Source: Allonocardiopsis opalescens (lineage in GTDB: Bacteria > Actinomycetota > Actinomycetes > Streptosporangiales > Streptosporangiaceae). From it: 64,000 bases of DNA. The DNA is taken from positions 1,054,001-1,118,000 of the forward strand of contig NZ_PVZC01000001.1 of NCBI RefSeq assembly GCF_003002095.1, given 5' to 3'. Position numbers and translations under genes: made by a program. Shown piece after piece: positions 27,367 through 33,988 of the stretch (position 1 is its first letter; each line of letters starts with the position of its first letter). The notes below the pieces were generated by a model. The model searched no databases, was not told the origin of the DNA, and worked only from the letters and a program-made list of their open reading frames with translations.

Positions 27367-27378
27367 GAACATGTGTTC
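27367..27378 (-). promoter_or_regulatory. LexA SOS box of the imuA'-imuB-dnaE2 operon
   Basis: GAACATGTGTTC is a perfect 12-bp palindrome matching the actinobacterial/Bacillus SOS box GAAC-N4-GTTC. In context, the minus strand reads TCGAACACATGTTCC. It lies 14-25 bp upstream of the imuA' ATG. Confidence 0.93.
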
Positions 27379-27677
27379 GAATGCTGTCAAGGTGGGTCGG
27401 CGGGGGTGGGGGAGCCGGTGCGCGCGCACATCCCCGCGCCCGCAAGCCCTCCGGCCCTCCGAGGCGGTCCGGCGGCGGAAGCTGTGACGCTTCCCTCATC
27501 CGGACGGCGACCCGGCCGCCGGCCGGGCGCCCCTGGCCGGACCTGGCCAGTGTGGGGGGTGATCTCGGCAACCTCCCGGGCGCGGGAACCACCTAAGTGC
27601 TGAAGAGGCCGCGATCCCGTTCCCCCAGGCGCATCCGCTACTTTTAGGGGCGACTGATCGGGCCGAGATTCGGGGGG
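27379..27677. other. Intergenic region between imuA' and DUF6777 gene
   Basis: About 300 bp of non-coding DNA between divergent genes. The left end holds the LexA box. A GGAAC motif near 27584 could be an ECF-type -35 element for the rightward gene, but no matching -10 stands out. I see no other structured feature. Confidence 0.5.
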
Positions 27678-29138
27678 ATGGACGCCAGCGGGAGGGACGC
27701 GGAAATGGGTCACGACATGTACGGCACGGGTGGTCAGCAACCCCCGGGATCGGGGCCCCAGTACCCGTACAACCCGGCGGGCGGGCCGGGCGGGCCCTCC
27801 TACGGCTCCTTCCCCACCGGTCCCTCCGGCGGTATGCCGCCGCCCCCGGGCGGCCCCGGCGGCCCGCAGTTCGGCTACCAGCCCTACGGCCCCCCGCCGC
27901 CGCCTCCCCGCTCCGGCCGCGGCCTGATCATCGGCCTCAGCGCGGTCGTGGTCGTCCTCGCCGTGGTCGCGGTGATCGCGGTCGTGGTGGTCTTCCGCGC
28001 CGAGGAGCCCGAGCTGGTGGTGCTCGAACCCGTCGGCCAGTCCCAGGCGAACGACTTCTTCGGCAACCTCGACCCGCTGGGCGACTCCCTCGCCCAGGGC
28101 GTCAGCGTCACCTACCCCGGCTACCCCCAGGTGGCGTCCGGCAGCGGCACCCTGCTCGCGGGCGGCCTGGCGAGCGGGAGCGACCCCGGCCTGTACGGCG
28201 GCACCCAGGACGACTCCTCGTGCGACGTCGAGCAGCTGGTCGCCTTCCTCACCGACCCCGCCAACGCCGACCGCGCCGGCGCCTGGGCCGGGGCGCTCGG
28301 CGTCCCGGTCGACGGCATCGCCGACTACGTCGACACCCTCACCTCCGCCCGGCTCCGCTACGACACCCGGGTCACCAACCACGGCTTCAGCGACGGCCAG
28401 GCCACCCCCTTCCAGTCGCTGCTCCAGGCCGGCACCGCCGTGCTCGTCGACGAGCAGGGCATGCCCCGGGTCAAGTGCAACTGCGGCAACCCGCTGACCG
28501 AGCCCGTGCAGCAGGAGGGCCTGGCCTCCGACGACGCGTGGAACCTCGCCGAGGGCGCGCAGAACCCCGACGCCGCCTGGTCCGGACTCGACCCCGCCGG
28601 CGCGGTGCGCGTCCAGCCGGCCCCCGTCGACGGCGCCTTCCTGGTGATCGACATCGAGTCCGGCACCGTCTTCGAGCGGCCGGCGGGCACCAACGGTGAA
28701 GAGGACGCGCTGGTGCCCTACGGCAGCATCGACGAGCTGTGCGCCGCCATCCCCGAGTCGCCGTCCTGCATGGAGCTGGGCACCGGAGACGTCCAGGTCA
28801 CCCTCCAGTGGGGCTCCTCGGCAGACCTCGACCTGCACGTCTTCGAACCCGACGGCACCGAGATCTACTTCGGCGACCGGGGCCCCACCTCCACCGGCGG
28901 CCAGCTGGACGTCGACTCCAACGTCGGCTGCAATGCCAACGGCTCGGTGGAGAACGTCTACTGGCCGGCCGGGCAGGCGCCCGCGGGCGACTACACCGTG
29001 GAGGTCGACGGCTTCAGCGTCGACGGCTGCGGCGGCGGCGACTACACCCTCATCATCCGGGTGGCCGGCCGCGACGACATCATCGAGACCGGCTCCGTCG
29101 GCGAGGACGAGACCGACACCTACGACTTCACCGGCTAG
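27678..29138 (+). CDS. DUF6777 membrane protein with C-terminal YfaP-like domain
   Basis: A 486-residue type II membrane protein. Residues 20-78 are a Gly/Pro/Tyr-rich cytoplasmic tail. One membrane helix follows (GLIIGLSAVVVVLAVVAVI, about 82-105), and the rest is extracellular. The external part carries the DUF6777 signature VKCNCGNPLTEP near residue 273. It ends in a domain resembling YfaP/DUF2135: VTLQWGSSADLDLHVFEPDG, then NVYWPAGQAPAGDYTVEV and a final sheet (about 375-470). Several Cys pairs probably form disulfides. ATG 27678 follows GGGGGG, but ATG 27705 with GGAGGG at good spacing is equally likely. The function is unknown; an envelope adhesin or sensor role is possible. Confidence 0.82.
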   Translation: MDASGRDAEMGHDMYGTGGQQPPGSGPQYPYNPAGGPGGPSYGSFPTGPSGGMPPPPGGPGGPQFGYQPYGPPPPPPRSGRGLIIGLSAVVVVLAVVAVIAVVVVFRAEEPELVVLEPVGQSQANDFFGNLDPLGDSLAQGVSVTYPGYPQVASGSGTLLAGGLASGSDPGLYGGTQDDSSCDVEQLVAFLTDPANADRAGAWAGALGVPVDGIADYVDTLTSARLRYDTRVTNHGFSDGQATPFQSLLQAGTAVLVDEQGMPRVKCNCGNPLTEPVQQEGLASDDAWNLAEGAQNPDAAWSGLDPAGAVRVQPAPVDGAFLVIDIESGTVFERPAGTNGEEDALVPYGSIDELCAAIPESPSCMELGTGDVQVTLQWGSSADLDLHVFEPDGTEIYFGDRGPTSTGGQLDVDSNVGCNANGSVENVYWPAGQAPAGDYTVEVDGFSVDGCGGGDYTLIIRVAGRDDIIETGSVGEDETDTYDFTG

Positions 29139-29158
29139 GGGCGCGGCCGCGCCGTGAA

Positions 29159-29191
29159 CGCCGCACCGCCCGCGGACAGGGCGGTGCGGCG
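29159..29191 (+). terminator. Hairpin terminator after DUF6777 gene
   Basis: A perfect 13-bp stem (29159-29171 with 29179-29191) and a 7-nt loop, 20 bp after the stop codon and 55 bp before the next start. Confidence 0.8.
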
Positions 29192-29245
29192 CGGGGGCGG
29201 GAGCCGATCGCAGCGCGGCGGGGGGCGATGCGGTAGAACGGCGGC

Positions 29246-29782
29246 ATGACCGAAACCACCGACACCGTGCCCGGCTGGTTCTCCCGGGAAGAGCTGGACG
29301 CAGTCCGCGATCGGCTGCCGATCCTCTACGTCAACGCCGTCCCGGTTCGGATCGACGACTCCGGTGCGGTGACGAGCGTCGGCCTGCTGCTGCGGGTCGC
29401 ACCCAACGGCGAGATCAGCCGCGCGCTGGTCTCCGGCCGGGTGCTGTACCACGAGCGGATCAGGGACGCGCTCCTGCGCCACCTGGAGAAGGACCTCGGG
29501 CCGGTGGCGCTGCCCAGGATCCCGGTCTCACCGCAGCCCTTCACGATCGCGGAGTACTTCCCGACCCCCGGGGTCACCCCGTTCCACGACCCGCGCCAGC
29601 ACGCCGTCTCGCTGGCCTACGTGGTGCCGGTGGCCGGCGACTGCCAGCCCCGGCAGGACGCCCTCGACCTGGTGTGGCTGACCCCGCAGGAGGCGGCCGG
29701 CGCCGACGTGCAGCAGGAGATGTCGGGCGGGCAGGGCGTGCTGCTGCGCCAGGGGCTGGCCCACGCCGGCTGCCTGCCGTGA
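29246..29782 (+). CDS. DUF4916 / Nudix-fold protein with degenerate Nudix box
   Basis: A 178-residue protein of the DUF4916 family, an actinobacterial branch of the Nudix fold. The start WFSREELDAVRDRLPILYVNAVPVRI is family-like. Where a Nudix box G-x5-E-x7-RE-x2-EE-x-G would sit, residues 64-85 read GRVLYHERIRDALLRHLEKDLG: Arg-His replaces RE and Lys-Asp replaces EE. Metal-dependent pyrophosphohydrolase activity is therefore doubtful. Later VSLAYVVPV and LDLVWLTPQEA are Nudix-type strands. ATG 29246 lacks a clear Shine-Dalgarno within ten bases. A GC hairpin at 29780-29816 separates it from the convergent HxlR gene. Confidence 0.82.
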   Translation: MTETTDTVPGWFSREELDAVRDRLPILYVNAVPVRIDDSGAVTSVGLLLRVAPNGEISRALVSGRVLYHERIRDALLRHLEKDLGPVALPRIPVSPQPFTIAEYFPTPGVTPFHDPRQHAVSLAYVVPVAGDCQPRQDALDLVWLTPQEAAGADVQQEMSGGQGVLLRQGLAHAGCLP

Positions 29783-29816
29783 CCCGGCGCCGCGGCGGGC
29801 GGCGCCCCCGGGTCGT
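29780..29816. terminator. Imperfect GC hairpin between convergent genes
   Basis: GACCCGGCGCCGC can pair with GCGGCGCCCCCGGGTC with a small bulge. It begins at the Nudix-type stop codon and ends 16 bp before the HxlR stop, so it may terminate both. Confidence 0.55.
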
Positions 29817-29831
29817 CCGCCGCCGCGCCCG

Positions 29832-30500
29832 CTAGGCCGGTACGGCGGCCGGCGCCGCCGGGATGCGGAAGACCTCGGCGAAGCGCCGCAGCAGCTCGGC
29901 CTCGCCGGTGATGCGCACGCCGCCGCTCGCCACCACCTCGTCGGGGGTGGCCTCGCCGGCCATCAGCGCCTTGATCGCCGGGCCGGCCTCGATCACCAGG
30001 TCGGGCTCGTCCAGTGCGCCCGCGCCCACCTCCAGCTCGCCGCCGTCCACGCGGGCGTGCAGCACCACCTCGCCCATGCGCAGCTCGTAGCCGGCCCGCA
30101 GCCCCTCGGCCGCCTCCGGCCGGAAGGTGGAGCGCAGCGCCATGGTCATCGAGTCGGCGGTGACGATGTCGTCGGGGCCGGGCTCGCCGAGGGAGCGCGC
30201 CCCCCAGACGCCCAGCCGGATCACCACGTCGTCCAGGTCGGCGCCGTACTCGGTCAGCTCGTAGACCACCGAGGATGAGGGGCGTGGGAGCACCCTGCGC
30301 CGCACGATGCCGGCCTGCTCCAGCTCCTTGAGCCGGGCGGACAGGATGTTGGTGGGAATGCGCGGCAGGCCGCGGCGCAGGTCGGTGAAGCGCCGGGGGC
30401 CGACGAGCAGGTCGCGGACGATGAGCAGCGCCCAGCGCTCGCCGACGAGTTCGAGCGCGCGGGCGAGCCCGCAGAACTGTCCGTAGGTGCGACCGGCCAT
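29832..30500 (-). CDS. HxlR-type regulator fused to SCP2-like domain
   Basis: A 222-residue regulator. The HxlR winged helix spans residues 8-95: GLARALELVGERWALLIVRD, then GPRRFTDLRRGLPRIPTNIL and SARLKELEQAGIVRR. The C-terminal half (about 120-218) resembles a sterol-carrier SCP2-like domain: VVLHARVDGGELEVGAG, then PDLVIEAGPAIKALMAGE and GEAELLRRFAEVFRI. The combination suggests sensing of a lipid or other hydrophobic ligand. ATG 30500 follows GGCGGGAG; a GTG 15 bp upstream is less likely. TGACTTG (30535) and CAAGTCA (30568) form an inverted pair upstream that may be its operator. HxlR proteins often control divergent redox genes, but none is adjacent here. Confidence 0.87.
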   Translation of the reverse strand: MAGRTYGQFCGLARALELVGERWALLIVRDLLVGPRRFTDLRRGLPRIPTNILSARLKELEQAGIVRRRVLPRPSSSVVYELTEYGADLDDVVIRLGVWGARSLGEPGPDDIVTADSMTMALRSTFRPEAAEGLRAGYELRMGEVVLHARVDGGELEVGAGALDEPDLVIEAGPAIKALMAGEATPDEVVASGGVRITGEAELLRRFAEVFRIPAAPAAVPA

Positions 30501-30510
30501 GGACTCCCGC

Positions 30511-30574
30511 CTCACTTGCTTGATTTGACGGAGCTGACTTGTTTATAACAATCTCTGCTTCCGTTGGCAAGTCA
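30511..30574 (-). promoter_or_regulatory. Candidate HxlR operator/promoter region
   Basis: TCACTTG (near 30512) and TGACTTG (30535-30541) are near-direct repeats. CAAGTCA (30568-30574) is the inverse of TGACTTG, and an AT-rich stretch TTTATAACAATCT sits between them. The assignment to the HxlR-type protein rests on position only. Confidence 0.4.
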
Positions 30575-30784
30575 TGTGGCGGCGGCCGTATTCCCGCCGC
30601 CCGCCAGGAGCCCGGTACCGGACCGCCGGCGGCCGGTCCGGGCGGAGCGGGCCGCCTTCGGTACGACGTCCGCGAGCTCCGCTCGGTGGCCCCGAACGCT
30701 TCGCCGGTACGTAACAAGATCCTTACGGTCGTCGCCGGAGATTTGCTCTAAAGTCACCGAAAATTGGCATTAAGTTCAGTTGAC

Positions 30785-31250
30785 ATGAAACGGCCGAAAA
30801 GGGCGCACGCCGAGGTGGCCCAGGTCTGGCCGCGCGACGGGGTGATCCGCGTGGTGGGCCGGGTGCACGGCCTGCCCGAACCCGACGCCCCGCCGTGGGA
30901 GCTGCTCGTCGTGCTCAGGGGCCACGACGACGTCCTGCTCCGCTACCGGGCGCCCGTCCGCGGCGGCGGCTTCGACGCGGTGGTGCCGGTCGGGGACCTG
31001 GTGCCGCCGCCCGCCGCCGACGGGCCGCCCGCCGTGTGGGACCTCTACCTGGCGGCGGCCGGCCAGGAGCGGCGGCTGCGCGTGGGCCGGCGGCTGGACG
31101 ACATCAGGGGGAAGAAGAAGGATCATGGTGTTTCCCGCTCAGCGGGCGGTGGCCGGGGGAGCCGGCATCGCGGTCAGGCCCTACTACACGATCAAGGACA
31201 ACCTCTCGATCGAGTGCCGCCCGCTCCCCGCGGAGCGGGCCGGGGCGTGA
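30785..31250 (+). pseudogene. Glycosyltransferase accessory protein, frameshifted
   Basis: Two frames read as one protein. Frame A from ATG 30785 runs MKRPKRAHAEVAQVWPRDG to GRRLDDIRGKKK (codon ending 31120), then becomes low-complexity noise. Skipping one base at 31121 enters a second frame, IMVFPAQ, then GIAVRPYYTIKDNLSIECR, ending at TGA 31248-31250. The joined product is about 155 residues and reads as one coherent protein. Its stop falls 4 bp before the GT4 start, as expected for coupled genes. I recall similar small proteins beside actinobacterial glycosyltransferases (soft memory). A sequencing error, a true mutation, or +1 frameshifting at AAG-AAG-AAG-G are all possible. The start has no clear ribosome site, and TTG 30764 is an alternative. 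Confidence 0.7.
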
Positions 31251-31254
31251 GACC

Positions 31255-32448
31255 GTGCTGATCCGCTACCTGCTGCTGCACGCCTACGGCACCGGCGGCA
31301 CCATCCGCACCGTGTTCAACCAGGCCGCCGCCATGGCCGAGGCCGGGCACCGGGCCGAGATCGTCAGCGTGGTGCGCCGCAGGGACGAACCCGTCTTCGC
31401 GCCGCACCCCGGCGTGGCGCTGAGCGCCCTGGTCGACCTGCGCGGCGACCCCGGCGAGACGCCCCCGCGCGGGCCGCTCGGCCGCTACCGCGCCTGGGCC
31501 GACCGGCGCGACCTGCGCCGGGAGGCGGCGGCCGTGCCGCGCGGGGAGTTCGCCTTCCCGACCGTGAACCGCTACGTCGAGAAGAAGGTGATCGGCTATC
31601 TGGCCGGGCTGAGGGACGGGATCGTGGTCACCACCCGCCCGGCGCTGAACCTGCTCTCCGCCCGCTACGCCGCCGGCGGCGCGGTGCGGGTCGCCCAGGA
31701 GCACATGAACCTGGCCACCCACCGCAAGGACGTGCGGGCCGCGATCGCCCGCCACTACGGCGGCGTCGACGCGGTCGCCGTCCTCACCGAGCGCGACCGC
31801 GCCGACTACCAGAAGCTGCTGCCCGGCACCCGGGTGGTGCGCATCCCCAACGCGGTGCACTCCCTGGAGCAGCAGCCCTCCACCCAGGCCGATCCGGTGG
31901 CGGTCGCGGCGGGGCGGCTGGTCAGGCAGAAGGGCTTCGACCTGCTGATCCCTGCCTTCGGCCGGGTGGTGGAGCGGTACCCCGACTGGCAGCTGCGCAT
32001 CTACGGCAACGGCGAGCGCCGGGGCGAGCTGCGCGAGCTGATCGAGCGGCACCACCTCTACAACAGCGTGTTCCTGATGGGCCACAGCTCCGATCTGGAC
32101 GCCGAGCTGGCCAAGGCGTCCTTCTACGTGCTCAGCTCCCGCTTCGAGGGGCTGCCGATGGTGATGATCGAGGCGATGGCGCACGCCTTGCCCGTGGTGG
32201 CCTTCGACTGCCCGACCGGGCCGGCCGACGTCATCACCGACGGGGTCGACGGCCTGCTGGTGCCGGCCCAGGACGTCGACGGGCTGGCGCGGGCGATGTG
32301 CCGGCTGGCCGGGGACCCCGGCGAGCGGGCCGGGATGGGCGCCGCCGCCCTGCGGACCGCGCGCGACTACGCCCCCGGGGCGGTGGCGCCGCGCTGGGAG
32401 GAGCTGTTCCGCGAGCTGCTGGCCGGCCGGGGCGCGCGCCGGTCCTGA
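31255..32448 (+). CDS. Glycosyltransferase family 4 protein
   Basis: A 397-residue retaining GT-B glycosyltransferase that would move a sugar from a nucleotide donor onto a cell-surface or capsule-like polymer. The N-terminal acceptor domain opens IRYLLLHAYGTGGTIRTVFNQAAAMAEAGH (read in parts), with the Gly-rich GTGGT loop. The donor domain has AAGRLVRQKGFDLLIPAF (near residue 220) and the E-x7-E motif in SSRFEGLPMVMIEAMAHALPVVAFDCPTGP (around residues 300-325). GTG 31255 begins 4 bp after the stop of the restored upstream frame. It is probably cytoplasmic or membrane-associated. The acceptor is unknown. Confidence 0.9.
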   Translation: MLIRYLLLHAYGTGGTIRTVFNQAAAMAEAGHRAEIVSVVRRRDEPVFAPHPGVALSALVDLRGDPGETPPRGPLGRYRAWADRRDLRREAAAVPRGEFAFPTVNRYVEKKVIGYLAGLRDGIVVTTRPALNLLSARYAAGGAVRVAQEHMNLATHRKDVRAAIARHYGGVDAVAVLTERDRADYQKLLPGTRVVRIPNAVHSLEQQPSTQADPVAVAAGRLVRQKGFDLLIPAFGRVVERYPDWQLRIYGNGERRGELRELIERHHLYNSVFLMGHSSDLDAELAKASFYVLSSRFEGLPMVMIEAMAHALPVVAFDCPTGPADVITDGVDGLLVPAQDVDGLARAMCRLAGDPGERAGMGAAALRTARDYAPGAVAPRWEELFRELLAGRGARRS

Positions 32449-32501
32449 CCTCGCCGCGCCGCCGCGGCCCGGTGTCGGTGCCTTCGCGTACCGTCGAAGA
32501 C

Positions 32502-32726
32502 ATGTGCCGGAGCATCAAGACCCTTCGCGAGCCCTACACCGACGACGTCACCGACGACGACGTCCGCGCCGCCGCCCTGCAGTACGTCCGGAAGATCTCG
32601 GGCTTCCGGGCGCCCTCGGCGCGCAATGCCGAGGCCTTCGACCGCGCCGTCGACGCGGTGGCCGCCGCCACCCAGGAGCTGCTGGACGGCATCGCGGCGG
32701 CCCGCGCGCCGCGCGCCCGCTCCTAG
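32502..32726 (+). CDS. DUF2277 domain-containing protein
   Basis: A 74-residue protein matching DUF2277, a small conserved actinobacterial family of unknown role. The N-terminus MCRSIKTLREPYTDDVT is highly characteristic, followed by helices DVRAAALQYVRKISGF and AFDRAVDAVAAATQELL. The ATG at 32502 is the only sensible start. It lies 53 bp after the glycosyltransferase on the same strand, and the LacI gene follows with its own promoter. Confidence 0.93.
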   Translation: MCRSIKTLREPYTDDVTDDDVRAAALQYVRKISGFRAPSARNAEAFDRAVDAVAAATQELLDGIAAARAPRARS

Positions 32727-32771
32727 CCGCGGGCACCGCCGCCGGTCCGACCCGCCGTCGGCGCCGCCCCC

Positions 32772-32798
32772 TTGACGTCGGAATTGTTAGCGCTAACA
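32772..32798 (+). promoter_or_regulatory. LacI operator 1 with -35-like element
   Basis: TGTTAGCGCTAACA (32785-32798) is a perfect 14-bp palindrome with the central CG typical of LacI-family sites. TTGACG at 32772-32777 is a -35-like hexamer just upstream, so repressor binding should block the promoter of the LacI gene itself. An identical copy lies at 34000-34013. Confidence 0.88.
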
Positions 32799-32861
32799 CT
32801 GTAGCCTGGCGGCGCTTCGCCTCCCAGGTTCCAACGACGTTTCCGAAGGCGGTCCGCAGGC

Positions 32862-33908
32862 ATGTCCAGCAACGGGGCCCGGCAGAACCCGGTCATGGCC
32901 GATGTGGCCAGGGTCGCGGGCGTCTCGCACCAGACGGTGTCCCGTGTGCTCAACGACCACCCCAACGTGCGCCCCGCCACCCGCGAGCGGGTGCTGGCCG
33001 CCATCGAGCAGCTGGGCTACCGGCGCAACTCCTCGGCACGGGCGCTGGTCACCCGGCGCACCCAGACCCTCGGCGTGGTCGCCTTCGACACCCGCCAGTA
33101 CGGCCCGGCCAGCACCCTGCTCGGCATCGAGCAGGCCGCCCGCGAGGCCGGCTACTTCGTCAGCATCGTCAGCCTCAAGGCCGTCAGCCCGCAGGCGGTC
33201 AGGGAGGCGCTGGACTACCTCACCGAGCAGTCCGTCGACGGGTTCATCGTGATCGCGCCGCAGCGCTCGGCGGCCGAGGCGCTGGCCTACATCCCCACCT
33301 CGCTGCCGGCCGTGGCCGTAGAGGGCGGGCAGGCCGACGACATGCCGGTGGTCTGCGTCGACCAGCACGGCGGCACCACCGCGGCCGTGCGGCACCTGCT
33401 CGGCCTCGGCCACCGCACGGTCTGGCACGTCGCGGGGCCGTCGGAGTGGCTGGAGGCCGAGGCGCGGCTGGAGGGCTGGCGCGCCGCGCTGCGCGCGGCC
33501 GGCGCCGCCGCGCCCGAGCCGCTGTACGGCGACTGGAGCCCGCGCTCGGGCTACGCGGCGGGGCGGCGGCTGGCCGAGCGCGTCGGCGGCTCCGACGGCC
33601 CCACCGCCGTGTTCGTCGCCAACGACCAGATGGCGCTGGGGCTGCTGCGCGCCTTCGGTGAGCGCGGCATCCGGGTGCCCGAGCAGATCAGCGTGGTCGG
33701 CTTCGACGACATCCCCGAGGCGGAGTTCTTCTCGCCGCCGCTGACCACCGTCTACCAGGACTTCGCGGCCGTCGGCCGCCGCGGCATGCGGCTGCTGCTC
33801 GACCAGATCGACGGCGGCGCCGGCCGGGCCACCGGCCTGCCACGCGTCGTCGTGCCGGCCCGGCTGGTGGTGCGCTCGAGCACCGCGCCCGCCGCCGGAA
33901 CCGGCTGA
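32862..33908 (+). CDS. LacI family regulator of L-arabinose utilisation
   Basis: A 348-residue LacI/GalR repressor. The HTH is VMADVARVAGVSHQTVSRVLNDHPNVRPAT (residues 11-40), followed by the hinge helix NSSARALVTRRT. The periplasmic-binding-protein-like effector domain includes LGVVAFDTRQYGPAS, VDQHGGTTAAVRHLLGLGHR and ISVVGFDDIPEAEFFSPPLTTV. It is encoded directly upstream of araB on the same strand, and both genes carry the same TGTTAGCGCTAACA palindrome. I infer that it is the arabinose repressor, released by L-arabinose or a related sugar. It is not the GntR-fused AraR of Bacillus. Confidence 0.9.
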   Translation: MSSNGARQNPVMADVARVAGVSHQTVSRVLNDHPNVRPATRERVLAAIEQLGYRRNSSARALVTRRTQTLGVVAFDTRQYGPASTLLGIEQAAREAGYFVSIVSLKAVSPQAVREALDYLTEQSVDGFIVIAPQRSAAEALAYIPTSLPAVAVEGGQADDMPVVCVDQHGGTTAAVRHLLGLGHRTVWHVAGPSEWLEAEARLEGWRAALRAAGAAAPEPLYGDWSPRSGYAAGRRLAERVGGSDGPTAVFVANDQMALGLLRAFGERGIRVPEQISVVGFDDIPEAEFFSPPLTTVYQDFAAVGRRGMRLLLDQIDGGAGRATGLPRVVVPARLVVRSSTAPAAGTG

Positions 33909-33988
33909 CCCCGTCCGCCCCCGACTCCCCGCTCCTCCTAGCCTCCGACCGCTCCCGACGCCACCCGAGCCCACCCCCAGGAGCCCGC

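Noticed and set aside
25111-27603. Plus-strand open frame of 830 codons opposite imuB and imuA'
   Set aside because: It is antisense to coupled, recognisable genes, with low-complexity product.
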